A DNA stretch of 64,000 nt from Phytophthora sp. 'mugwort' (taxonomy: Eukaryota; Oomycota; Peronosporomycetes; Peronosporales; Peronosporaceae). The position numbers and the translations under genes were made by a program. The DNA lies in assembly GCA_033558025.1 (NCBI GenBank), contig JAUCEF010000012.1:1984001-2048000 (forward strand). The letters run 5' to 3'. The notes below the pieces were generated by a model, which was given only the letters and a program-made list of their open reading frames with translations, did not search any database and was not told where the DNA came from. Shown here piece by piece: positions 42,906-53,525 of this stretch (positions are counted from its first letter, which is position 1; each line of letters begins with the position of its first letter).

Positions 42906-44336
42906 TATTTAACCGATCCCGCTACACCACACAACTAACTTTTCTTCCCGATCGCGCACGAGTCAAATTAAGCTGCGGTAAGTGTCCACAGCGTCTGGTC
43001 CCGCTTGATCGCCATGATTATGTCTGTCGGTGGACACGGTGGCTAGTTGAAGCACGTGTTCATCCACCCGACAGCGCCTAGAGACGAAGAAGAAGCGTGG
43101 CGAAGCCGAGTACCAGGGCGAGTACATCCGACTCACGAGTGCTAAGGAAAGCCTCCGTCCGACAACAACCTACCGGAGTCTTGGTCCGGGCCCTGGCTAC
43201 CGGCTGAAAAGTGCAGGACCCTTCCTTCTGAGGGCCAGCAGGTTACAAGAAGTGGGCGTGCGTGATAGCAGCCTAGCCTTGCTCGTGGCTAGGGCTGTTG
43301 GAGAGCTCGGTTAACTTATCAACGAGTCAAGGCGCACAAGGTCACTTACCAACCCGGCGCGAAGGCAGAGCCAAGGTCGAAACTTCGCCCCATATTCGCT
43401 GAGTCCCAGTAAACAAAGCGTGTGCTGTGGGTGGGAAGCACTGGCAGACACAGTTCTAGCGTGTTCCTACACGACAGCCCCCCTCAGGCCAGGGACTTGT
43501 GAACTACCATTCACTGAGAGTTTGTATACTCTCCGGAATCACACTTCCTGTGCGCAAGGTGTTGTACCTCTACAACGTCATGCTGTTCACCTGAATTTGT
43601 TTGTGAGGTCATTCTGAAAAGCATATCCAATCAGAATATCGAATATGATATTTGCGATGTGATTGGTATATATTTGCACCACGCACACAACCGGCACGCG
43701 CACTAAAGCGGCAAATTAAGTTATTGCATTGTCGCGACCTAAGAAAGACTGCAATTAAACGATTTTCCATCTACTGGACGTCTGACGATGATGACGAGCG
43801 ATTTTCAAGAATGAACGCTTTCGATATGAATTTACGCTCATCAAACTATTCCGCTGGAGGCTATTGATATTTGGAAAGACGCAAGCTGCCCACAAACGTT
43901 GTTTTCATACAATAATTGTACTATTGTTCCGATATAATAATTGAGACATATTCAGGAGTTTAATTGCCTTCGTCAACACAAACCGTGAGGTAAATGTAAT
44001 TATGAGCTCATGGCGAAAGGTCAAAATGCTGGGGTTCTAAAACGGTAAAATTTGGGCTCCCGCTAATTTGGTAACGTTTCACACCATTAGAAATGAACCA
44101 TGGCTATTTCTAATACCTTCAGTCCGGTTTTGGCGCCAACCACCGAATGAGCCGCAGCGTGCTGGAAGCGGCGGCGTCTCCGAGCAGCAGCGGTGCGTGG
44201 CAGGGCCCATCCCGCCAGCTCGACCGCCGACGGTGCCCTCCACTCACTATATATGGTGTTTGTTGTATGCGCAGACTCGTCGCCGGTACTCGTGGAGCCC
44301 CCGGAGCGTCTACGAGCGCGCGCTCGCCCCGTCCAG
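42906..44336. other. Repeat-derived and upstream region; no gene seen
   Basis: 42906-43600 contains only short frames; one reading near 42960 has cysteines (CGKCPQRLVPLDRHDYVC) but no continuation. 43600-44100 is AT-rich. The last 250 bases are GC-rich and form the upstream region of the ATAD2-like gene. Confidence 0.35.
44128..44139. promoter_or_regulatory. E2F/DP-type palindrome TTTTGGCGCCAA
   Basis: A full palindromic match to the E2F consensus, 197 bases before the proposed start of the ATAD2-like gene. E2F sites control DNA-replication and S-phase genes across eukaryotes. Confidence 0.45.
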
Positions 44337-47300
44337 ATGGAGGAAGACGAGGTTGGAATCGCTGCTTGAACTGCGGCGTGTGTGATAAGAGGATGTTGAT
44401 TGTCTGTTGTGTGTGACATATCAGGAGGACGGAGATACAGACGAGCTGGAGGAGAAGAAGGAAGAGGACGAAGAGGAGATGGAAGGTGACGAGCACGAGG
44501 AACAGGAAGAGGAAAAGAAGAGAGCGAGACGTCCCTCGGTACGTCTGTCTCGATGAGATGCTATAGATCTGACTGACTGACTGACTGAGTGGCTGCTATC
44601 GATAGCGACGTCTGCAGACGGAGTTGGACATCGTCAGTCCGCCGCCCTCCACGGGCCACGAGGATGCCAGCAGCGCCTCCCTTTCGTCCTCGTCACGCTA
44701 TTCCCTGCGTACACGTCATACTAAACCCAAGCGTTTCGATGAATCCTTGTACAACGACGTGTTCACCAACCTGCACTCGCCATACGCCGAGTCGACGCCC
44801 GAGTCAGCCTCGATCAACAGCAAGAAGCGCCGACGTCGTCGCAATCGGAACCGGAGTCGTCGGTCAAAGAGACAGCGTCGACATGCGGGTGAAGACGAAG
44901 ACGAGGACGACGATGACGAACAGGAGGACGAGAACCAGTACGAGGACGACATTAGCTTGAAAGATATTAACCGGGAGATTAAAATGCAGGAGCGCGCTGA
45001 AAGAACGAAGGCGCAAGAGCTGGAGAAACGCTCGTCCCGCTACTTGCTGCGATCACGAGAAAGTCTCACGATGAGTGAAGCGAGCGCTGTTTCACCCCCA
45101 CAGCAGCAGATGGAGCGCAGGAAGCGCACAACGAAGCAGTCGCAGCTGGAAGTGAGCGTGGAAGATGATCCCACAGAGGTCGGACAGGAAGGAGAGGCCG
45201 ACAAAGACTCGCAGTCTGAGAACGACGATGCAAATTCCGAGGATGAACATGATGAAGAAGGCGACGACGAACCAGCAAGCTCGACTCGGTACCATCTGCG
45301 TCAGCGTCGACAAGCTCCACCCGAGATCAGCATGTCCACTCGAAGTCGAACGAAGACGAGATCAGCGTCTGGATATGAAGCGGAAGACACTTCACGGCGC
45401 TACTCGCTTCGTGATCGCTCCAAACCCCATCGAGCGGACACTGAAGAGGATGCGACTGCGTCTCCAGAGACTTCAGCCTACACGGAATATCAAAAACGAC
45501 AGGCAAATCGTGTCCGTCGGACAAGTGCCACAAACGGTTCTGGAAGCGACAGACACCTGTTCTTACCGGATATGGACTCATCTCCTGCTCGACGCCGTCG
45601 CCAAAGCCGAGGACGAAGCAAATATGGTCGGAACCGGCGCCGTCGATCGCTCTCATCCTCCTCGTCGGGGTCGTCGTCATCTTCCGAGATGTACCTGGAT
45701 GACGAGGATTCTGATGGTGGAATGCGAACTAGCAGCAGCCCGTGGCGACCTTCGAAAGGTGCCCGAGGGAAAAGTGGCAGTTCACGTGCAGATATTACGC
45801 CTGTGGAAGTGGATCGCAGCATCACATGGGACAGCGTGGGCGGTCTAAAGTCGCATATTGAAGCGCTGAAGGAAATGGTGATGCTACCACTGTTATATCC
45901 AGAGTTTTACGACAAGTATAACGTGTCGCCACCGTCTGGCGTGCTGTTCTACGGACCACCCGGCACAGGTAAAACGCTGCTAGCTAGAGCGCTGGCTAAT
46001 TCGTGTTCCTTTTACGGGGAACAATCAAGCGGCGCGAAAGACGCAGCGAGCTCTGCACAGAACGGGAAGAAGACGGAGAGACCAAGACGACAGGTGACGT
46101 TTTACATGCGGAAAGGAGCAGATTGTTTGAGTAAATGGGTGGGTGAAGCAGAACGACAGCTGAGACTTTTATTTGAAGAGGCCAAACGGAACCAACCGTC
46201 GATCATTTTCTTTGATGAAATTGATGGCCTCGCACCTGTGCGCAGCGCCAAGCAAGATCAAATCCACGCGTCCATCGTATCGACATTGCTGGCTTTAATG
46301 GACGGGATGGATTCGCGAGGCCGCGTCATCGTGATTGGAGCGACTAATCGACTCGATGCGATTGATCCGGCCTTGCGTCGTCCTGGGCGGTTTGACCGAG
46401 AACTTGGCTTTAAACTGCCGAGTGTGAAGGAGCGGAAGAGTATGTTGACGATCCACTCGAAGCACTGGAAACCTCCGCTATCCGACAGGTTTCTAACGGA
46501 ACTCGCTGAGCAAACAGTGGGTTATTGCGGGGCCGACATCAAAGCGCTATGTGCTGAGGCGGCTTTGTGCTCTCTGCGGCGCGTCTACCCCCAAGTGTAC
46601 GCAAGTGAAGACAAGCTGCTCATCAATCTGGACAAGGTGGTAGTAGCTCGCGGCGATTTTGTCAAGGCTGCGAAGAAGATCACGCCAGCTTCTCATCGAG
46701 CTGTGAGTTCGTTTGCGTCACCGCTGCCACGAGCTGTCAAAGGATTGCTACAGAAGCAGCTGACGAAGGTGTTGCAAGATGTAGCACGTCACTTTCCGCT
46801 CTTCCCTCTTGATAAAGCAGCCATTGACGATGCTGTCACTAGCGGTGGCGACGATACGGAGCAAAATTTGGGATTGATAGAAGACGAAGAAGAAGACGAA
46901 GACGATGTGGATATCTATGCCAGTGTGAATCATGAGGATTGCGATATATGTCATGGGGAAGAGGGTGAGCTGCTTTGTTGTGACGCATGTCCTGCAGCTT
47001 TCCATCGCGCGTGCCTCTCAGCATCTCCTGAATCTGTTGAAGAGAATCCTGTGGGACTTTGGTTTTGCCCCGATTGTCAGAGCTCTACAGACTCGACACC
47101 AATGCAAAAAGCAGTACAACGTGCACAGAAGAATCGCGTTCACTCGATCGCTTCTCTTCAATTGCCTCGTCACTCGGGATTCCCTCGCGTTTTGATTGGG
47201 GGTAAGCCTGGTATGGGCCAACAATACATTGGCCCAGCGCTGCTCCACTCCTTGGAAGGGTTGACACACTTTTCACTGGACTATCCCTCGCTAGTAGCTG

Positions 47301-49649
47301 ACTCCAACTCGCATTTTCCGGAAGAAGCTCTTATTCAACGACTCAGTGAGGCCCAAAAGTGCTTGCCGTGTGTGCTTTATCTCCCTCAAGTCGAGCTATG
47401 GTGGAAAAATACCAGCGACTCGATGCACTTGACGCTCAAGATGATTCTCATGAATCTGCAAGTTCGAGCCAATCTCCCCATTTTGTTTCTAGCGTGTACA
47501 GCGTCGTCTTCGTGTGATGAGGAAAGTTTACCAGAGGATTTGTTGGCATTGTTTCGGGAGCACCCGAGCGTCTCATTGACGTCGGTGGTCATGGAGTTGG
47601 ATGCACCGTGTAAAGCAGCGCGAGTAGCTCATTTTGAACAAGTTTTCAGCTCGTTCGCGACGCCTCCCGCAGTTCAGAAGACGAAGCGCGTGAAGGACGA
47701 GAAGCTTCAAGTGCTGCCATTGGCGCCACTTCCTCCAGCACCTTCTGAGATTCAACTGAGTCCGGAAGAGCAGCAAAAGAGGAAGGAACGAGACCTCCAC
47801 TTTCTTCGTGAGCTGCGCATCTTCTTGAGTCAAGTGCTTGATTATTGCTATTCGCAACGATTGTACACGCCATTCTACGTTCCAGTGGACGCTGCAGCCG
47901 TGCCCAATTACTATTTGATTGTGAAGCGTCCCATGGACCTGAGCACAATGCGGGACAAATTGAACGATGAAGAGTATACATGCTTTGAGCAATTTATGGA
48001 CGATATCCAGCTCATTGTGCGGAACGCCAATGTCTTCAACCCCAAGCGCAGCAGAACGCGCCATATCGCGCATGCTGCTGGCACAATGAAGGACAATATA
48101 TTGTCCTATGCGCACCGGTTCCGCATACGTCAAGGGTACGACCTTTTCGCAAAGTGCCGGGAAGTGACGAAGCGTCTACGAGCCCACCCAACCATGTATG
48201 GGGAATATGGTCAACGGTTTTTGAAGTCTCCTGGCAAGAACTCGCGCAAGAACCATGTGCGAGCACCTGAGAAGCCCGGCGTGCGTACTAGTGCGCGGCT
48301 TCGCGGTGTCAAGGCCCCCGACATAAGTCTGAACGCGGCCATTTCACGTGCGACAGCAAGTAACAATAAAAATCTTAACGATGGCGTCAAGATGGAACCC
48401 ACTCAGAGAGAAGTTCATAGTGGAGACAAGCTGAAGGAATTGACAAAAGCAAGCAAACAACAGTCAACTCAGCAATGGTTTGGCGAGAAAGAAGAAGAGG
48501 AGAAGAAGGGTGAAGAAGAGGAAGTTATCGACATTGGTAATAGTGAGACGCTCGACGGCAAGACCAATGAAGACTCGGAGGAAGAGAGTGAAGAAGAAAT
48601 GTTTGACGAAGGTGATCGCATCTTTGTGAGCAGTCGGACGCATCCAGGCATTAATCGGGAGGGTGGCGCTGGCGTCGTGCAGAGTCGCAACAAAGACGGC
48701 ACATACAATGTCAAGTATATTCTTGGCGGCAGTGAGAAGGCTGTCAGTGTCAAGTACATTAAACGTTTGACGGATAATGCCGTCATGGAGTCGGTCAAGA
48801 CCCAGCGGTCGGTCGCCAACAATTCGACGGATGCAGCAGGTTCTGTGCGTCTCATTCAGGACGAAGAGAAAATGGACGAGACGGATTATTTTGATGAACT
48901 CTTGTGGCCTCTTCTGAAGGAAGAAGGATGGAGACGCGACGATAAGTTTGACATCATTGAGGCATCGGGCAAGGAGTCGGGACTGGCCGTGCAGCGCGTC
49001 GTGTTTACTCCAGGCAAAAAGTGCGACGGCGAGACAGTGACTTTGTATAGCGTGGTCGAGGCGCTGTCGTACATTTCGGATGACCCTGAGTTGTCGCTTA
49101 AGTGCTTTGGTGTACGATATGCTGAGCGTATGATGGCCGACGAAGTTTTTGGTGATAATAGTATTGACGAAGAGGTCGTGGAGGTCGACGAAATGTCTCG
49201 ATCTGACGGTCACGCGACGGAAAAGAAGACTCCGACTGAAGGTGCTGAAGCGGACGCTGACGAGCCGATGTCCGAGATCCGCGATGAGCCGACGGAAGAC
49301 GTGCAAGAGCCATCCGAGTTTATTTATGATGAGGTACGTACAGTGAGTGATTTTGTGCTTTTATGAGGTAGTTTGTTTTGTTAATTGAGGGTGTTTAATG
49401 GACAGACTCGAATGGCGGCAGTCTTGACGAAACTGGTGGCGAAGACGGCGGACTGGTCGGTCGACAAGCTGCGTGACGAGCTGCTGGTGCTGAATAAACT
49501 CGCGTACCCGTTCCGGCACCACTTTGATCGCACCGAGCTCATGATGGTACTTCACAAACATCAGTTGCTCATATGTTGCGGTGAAACTTAACACTAAACG
49601 GTTTTTATTGTATTTACAGCTCATTGAGGTTCACGTGGGGATGATGTAG
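44337..49649 (+). CDS. ATAD2/Yta7-like AAA ATPase with PHD finger, bromodomain and Tudor-like domain
   Basis: A chromatin ATPase of about 1675 residues. My exon model is 44337-44351, 44425-44538, 44606-49333, 49406-49546 and 49620-49649; all junctions are GT-AG and stay in frame, though the first and last introns are less certain. Domains: acidic, serine-rich N-terminus with repeated RYSLR/RYHLR motifs; AAA1 with Walker A GPPGTGKTLLARALAN (about 490) and Walker B IIFFDEIDG (about 575); PHD finger CDICHGEEGELLCC...CPDC (about 820-870); degenerate AAA2 (about 905-1010, GGKPGMGQQYIGPALLHSLE); bromodomain (about 1110-1200, YYLIVKRPMDLSTM); Tudor-like barrel DRIFVSSRTHPGINREGG (about 1375-1430). 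Family members read acetylated histones and remodel histone H3-H4. The PHD between the two AAA modules is unlike human ATAD2. Confidence 0.9.
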
Positions 49650-49787
49650 GGAGCAGATAATAAAGTACACGATAGATCACTAGACAAAGTCTCTCTTGTA
49701 TCATGAATATTCTGTTTGAAAGGAAAACTAAGGCAATTCTTTCTCCACTTTCATTCTCGACACCAGACCCAGAATTTCAGCTTCGCA

Positions 49788-50459
49788 ATGCCGATCGTGT
49801 ACGCGCTCGTGTCGCGCGAGAAGACGGTGCTGGCTGAGTACACGGCCACGTCGGGCAACTTCCCCACAGTGACGCGCGTGCTACTGGCCAAGATCCCGTC
49901 CAAGGACGGCCGCATGTCTTATGTATACGACCGCCACATCTTCCACTACGTGGTGGAAGGCGGCGTGACGTATCTGTGCATGGCAGACGACGACCTTAAA
50001 CGACGCGTGCCCTTCCTCTTTCTGGAAGACATGAAGAACCGTTTCCAGGCCACATACGGGGAGCGCGCGCTTACAGCCATCGCCTTTGCCATGAATGATC
50101 AGTTCCAGCACGAGATTCGTCGCCTGCTTGACTACTACAACGCCAACCCAGACGCAGACTCGCTCTCGAGGGTCAAGCAGCAGATTGACGATGTCAAGGA
50201 CATTATGGTGGAGAACATTGAGAAGGTGCTGGATCGAGGAGAGAAGTTCGAGTTGCTGGTGGACCGCACAGACAAGCTCAGCCGCCAGTCGGTTAAGTTT
50301 GAACGCTCGTCCACGCACCTGCGCAAGTCCATGTGGAGACGCAACGTTAAACTCTGGCTGCTGTTCGTGTTCGTCGGGCTTTTTGTCATTTATCTTGTCA
50401 TCTCTATGGCCTGTGGCTTCGACTTCAGTGGTTGCTCTGGCAAGCGCGACGACGAGTGA
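49788..50459 (+). CDS. VAMP7-like R-SNARE (longin type)
   Basis: An intact 223-residue protein from ATG 49788; an upstream in-frame extension has no ATG. The longin domain (residues 1-115: MPIVYALVSREKTVLAEYT) is followed by the SNARE helix (about 130-185) with VLDRGEKFELLVDRTDKL; its Arg is the zero-layer residue. One C-terminal membrane anchor (LWLLFVFVGLFVIYLVISMA) and a short cysteine-containing tail follow. It mediates fusion of vesicles with endosome, vacuole or plasma membrane. It lies 138 bases after the ATAD2-like gene, in the same direction. Confidence 0.92.
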   Translation: MPIVYALVSREKTVLAEYTATSGNFPTVTRVLLAKIPSKDGRMSYVYDRHIFHYVVEGGVTYLCMADDDLKRRVPFLFLEDMKNRFQATYGERALTAIAFAMNDQFQHEIRRLLDYYNANPDADSLSRVKQQIDDVKDIMVENIEKVLDRGEKFELLVDRTDKLSRQSVKFERSSTHLRKSMWRRNVKLWLLFVFVGLFVIYLVISMACGFDFSGCSGKRDDE

Positions 50460-50622
50460 GCAGCTGATTGATTCATTCACCACATCGATGAAAGTTAACA
50501 GAGTTGCATACTGACAAGTTTTCTCCGACGTCGACTCCCTGCTCTTTGCTCAAAAGGTAGTCCTCTATCTAGCTATTTATCTACTTCTATCTGCTGTATG
50601 TACTTTCAGTCTATCGAGGTGA

Positions 50623-52461
50623 TTACGACGCAAAGTCCAAGGCGCGGTCAAAGTTCGTTTCGGAGGTGCTGCGCACGCCGTGATGCCAGTGACCCTCGAC
50701 GTTCGCATGCAATGCCGCAGTGACGGCTTTGTAAATGGCCTCGTCTCGTCCCAAAAAGTGAATTAGCACAAACTGGCAACCAGTGAAGGCCAGCGCCTCC
50801 TTGGCCACATCAACGTTCGGACTCTCCACAGCTCGTGCCAGTCTCGTAAACACACGGCGCTGTAGTACGTGTGTCGAGTCGACCTGGTGAAGAGGAGGGC
50901 CAGACATAATGACTCGCGCCACCATTCGAATGGCGCCCACCTCCTGCTTCGGATACCTAGTGGGCCACGCACTCAGCATCCGCTTCAGCAGTGGGCCAGT
51001 TACTGACGGCATGTATGCCACAAACTGGCCGGCACAGCTAATGAGTTCCTCATCATCGGACCCAGCAGGATCGACCCAATGCGCGCGCCAGAGCGAAATG
51101 AGACTGGTTATACAGTTGCGTGCGAGCTCCTTTTGCTGTTCCTCTTGCTCCTGAGCCGCATCCGATCCCTCTGGAGGCGGCGTGTCCAACAACGTCTCTT
51201 CAACATGCTCGATTGAGTAGCGCAGAAACTCGGTGAAGCCGTGGCCATGATCGTGCATGTGGTCGGCGATAACTTGGGTGGAGGTTTTCTCAACCCCAAG
51301 CGTCTGTGCACGCACCGCAACGGCGTTCACGTACTCTACGCGCAATGCCGTGGCGTCAGCAAGTGCCCGCGCAAGGTGCAACCTCTTGGTGGGACAACTT
51401 TTGTGGATGGCGCGCAGAATATCTAGTCGCGCACTAGCTGTACGAAAGTCCTCAAAGCGCAACGCATTCACAAGCGCATGCATAAACGTAGGCGTGATGA
51501 GGTTGTCAGCTGTTGCTGCCGGTGTCACTGCAGTTGGTAGCGACGACGGTGCATGCAAATTGAGTTGGTCCTTGAAGAGTGCATTAGCAAGTCCTCGCTT
51601 GACGAACTCCTCATTGGGTTCGTCCGTGTCTGTTCCTGTATCGTCCCCGAACGCGCTCAGTGCCTGTCGCGAGCGATTGTGACGTCCTTCACTGCGTGCA
51701 AACAGCGCCTTGAAGATCGTGTCGATGACGTCGTCACGGCTGGCCACGCGTTGCGGCAGACGCTTCTGCTGGCTGAAGAGCGTGAGCTGCTGCGGGAAGG
51801 CGCTTGCTGCTGTCTCGGGGTACACATCCTCCGCGTCCTGTTTAGTTGACGTTGTAGTCTCTGATTCCTGCTCTGTTGGCGTCTCTTGGAACTGCAGATC
51901 CGTCGACGTAAGCGACAATTTGCGTCGGTGTCGCTCGTGCATCGACACGGCCGCGGCCTTGGCCGACGGTGGCATCTGTCCCTGTTTGTTGAGTCCTTTA
52001 ATGCCCATCCGCTGTCGTCTGGGCTTTGCTTGAGCGCTGTCGTCGCTATTACGAGTTGCAGCTTTGCCGGTCATCGTCAGCTGCTGCTGCGAATGCTGCG
52101 GGTTCTTCTTGGCCGCCGCCTCGATGCTCTTGTGCAGTTTGGCCGCTGTAGCCGAGCGTCTCGGACGTCGAGAAGAGGTGGTAGAACCTACGGAAGACGA
52201 AGATAAGGGACCGCGTCGGTTCGTCACGAAGACCATCGAGCGCCTGGGACTGTCAGGCGCCGAGGCCTGTGGCTGCGCGGCGCGCTGGGCTGCCGGTACA
52301 AACACGGGCGCCGACAGAGAAAGACTCGCGCGCCCGAAGCGCTGCTCCAGCTCGTCCTCGTCCAGGCTGCGCTCGCGGTCGCGCTGGCGACGCACACGGC
52401 TGGCGCGCAGCTTGGATCCGCCGCGCACGTTGGCAGCATCAGCGTTCGCAGCGCGGCGCAT
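50623..52461 (-). CDS. Divergent PP2A regulatory subunit of the B56 (B') family
   Basis: An intact 612-residue protein from the ATG at 52461. The first 240 residues are basic, serine-rich and disordered. The rest is helical-repeat sequence with B56 features: FRTASARLDILRAIHKSCP, GPLLKRMLSAWPTRYPKQEV, FTRLARAVESPNVDVAKEAL and an ending around GHWHHGV, parallel to the SPHFQVAERAL and HWN blocks of B56. These subunits choose substrates and location for protein phosphatase 2A. The match is weak in detail, so this is a remote member. It is divergent from the next gene, with a 0.2-kb shared promoter. Confidence 0.65.
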   Translation of the reverse strand: MRRAANADAANVRGGSKLRASRVRRQRDRERSLDEDELEQRFGRASLSLSAPVFVPAAQRAAQPQASAPDSPRRSMVFVTNRRGPLSSSSVGSTTSSRRPRRSATAAKLHKSIEAAAKKNPQHSQQQLTMTGKAATRNSDDSAQAKPRRQRMGIKGLNKQGQMPPSAKAAAVSMHERHRRKLSLTSTDLQFQETPTEQESETTTSTKQDAEDVYPETAASAFPQQLTLFSQQKRLPQRVASRDDVIDTIFKALFARSEGRHNRSRQALSAFGDDTGTDTDEPNEEFVKRGLANALFKDQLNLHAPSSLPTAVTPAATADNLITPTFMHALVNALRFEDFRTASARLDILRAIHKSCPTKRLHLARALADATALRVEYVNAVAVRAQTLGVEKTSTQVIADHMHDHGHGFTEFLRYSIEHVEETLLDTPPPEGSDAAQEQEEQQKELARNCITSLISLWRAHWVDPAGSDDEELISCAGQFVAYMPSVTGPLLKRMLSAWPTRYPKQEVGAIRMVARVIMSGPPLHQVDSTHVLQRRVFTRLARAVESPNVDVAKEALAFTGCQFVLIHFLGRDEAIYKAVTAALHANVEGHWHHGVRSTSETNFDRALDFAS

Positions 52462-52650
52462 ATTCGTCGACTGATAGCTCAGAACCGGTGGCTACCCTAG
52501 GACTAGTAGAATTTTTTTTTTTGCCATGAGGATGCCATACATTGTTGAGGTGGATATAATGTAGCCATCCCAATAGAAAAAACTGAAAAATGATTTTCAT
52601 CTATTTGACTAAAGAACGTTGAAGTGCCTGAGGTTAAACTGAAACGACGA

Positions 52651-53379
52651 ATGGAGCTGGAGTATGAGGGCCGAGCGCAGGGTGACGCGCTAGATCTCTC
52701 AGCCGCGCGACGGCAGCGCACTCTAGTGCTATACAATTTGACTCAACCGAGCACGATGACGCTCTTTAAAGTACAGTGCACGGCCCCGCGCAAGCTTCGC
52801 GTGCGACCGGCGTTGGGCATCCTCGCGGCGTCTGGCGATACTATCTCCATCCAAGTTCAGCCAAACCCGCAGGTTCGACTGTTTTATTGGTATGGTCAAC
52901 GCTCATGCAGTCTACATTCTCTTAACATTTTGCTGCAGGAAGACACGCCAGCTACGTGTAAATTACTGGTGGTGGGGCGTATGGCTTCGTCTCCAGCACC
53001 TGAAGGGGGGCAACTAAAGAGCATGTGGCTAGCTGCTGAGGCGGATGATACAGAGACCTTAGTACTGTCGGAGACTATTGATGTGCAGATTCAAAGTGCC
53101 TCCGAGGCGGGGACCTACGACGACAAGTACATGACGTTACCTACGACCTCACAGCTCACGACGACGCGACTGTCAACGACGCAGCTCGCCGAGCTGGTGC
53201 TGCTGCTAATGAAGAGCCAAAGCAGGCGGAAGGAGAACGAACTGGCAACGAATGAACAAGAGAAATTAAAGACTGCGCGAGCTCTGCACGCGTCCGATTG
53301 GCCTGACTGGGAAGAGTACGCTACTCGAATGCGGAAACTGCTACGAGAACGCAACAAGCGCAAGGCACTAACGACTTGA
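52651..53379 (+). CDS. MSP/VAP-like domain protein
   Basis: Start chosen at ATG 52651, though an upstream exon is possible. The segment from about residue 20 fits the major sperm protein fold: LVLYNLTQPSTMTLFKVQCTAPRKLRVRPALGIL and a further strand ISIQVQPNPQ, the pattern of VAP proteins that tether membranes by binding FFAT motifs. An in-frame 66-bp stretch, 52873-52938, has GT-AG ends and splits the domain where VAPs continue, so it is likely an intron. Then come an acidic linker and a basic coiled-coil end. I see no membrane anchor, unlike typical VAPs. Confidence 0.65.
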   Translation: MELEYEGRAQGDALDLSAARRQRTLVLYNLTQPSTMTLFKVQCTAPRKLRVRPALGILAASGDTISIQVQPNPQVRLFYWYGQRSCSLHSLNILLQEDTPATCKLLVVGRMASSPAPEGGQLKSMWLAAEADDTETLVLSETIDVQIQSASEAGTYDDKYMTLPTTSQLTTTRLSTTQLAELVLLLMKSQSRRKENELATNEQEKLKTARALHASDWPDWEEYATRMRKLLRERNKRKALTT

Positions 53380-53525
53380 CGGAGCGATGCCATAGATAGA
53401 TGCCCCGATCTGGTTTGACTTCTTTTTGTCTTACTCAATTAAATAAGAGGTACTGATTTCTGTCCTGCTTGTCCTCGTGTCTTCCCGAAGATCTGGATGG
53501 TCTGTTTAGCTAATTGACTCTCTCT

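Noticed and set aside
48464..49306. A 280-codon frame opposite the ATAD2-like gene
   Set aside because: It is the shadow of acidic, codon-biased coding sequence on the plus strand, without motifs or start context.
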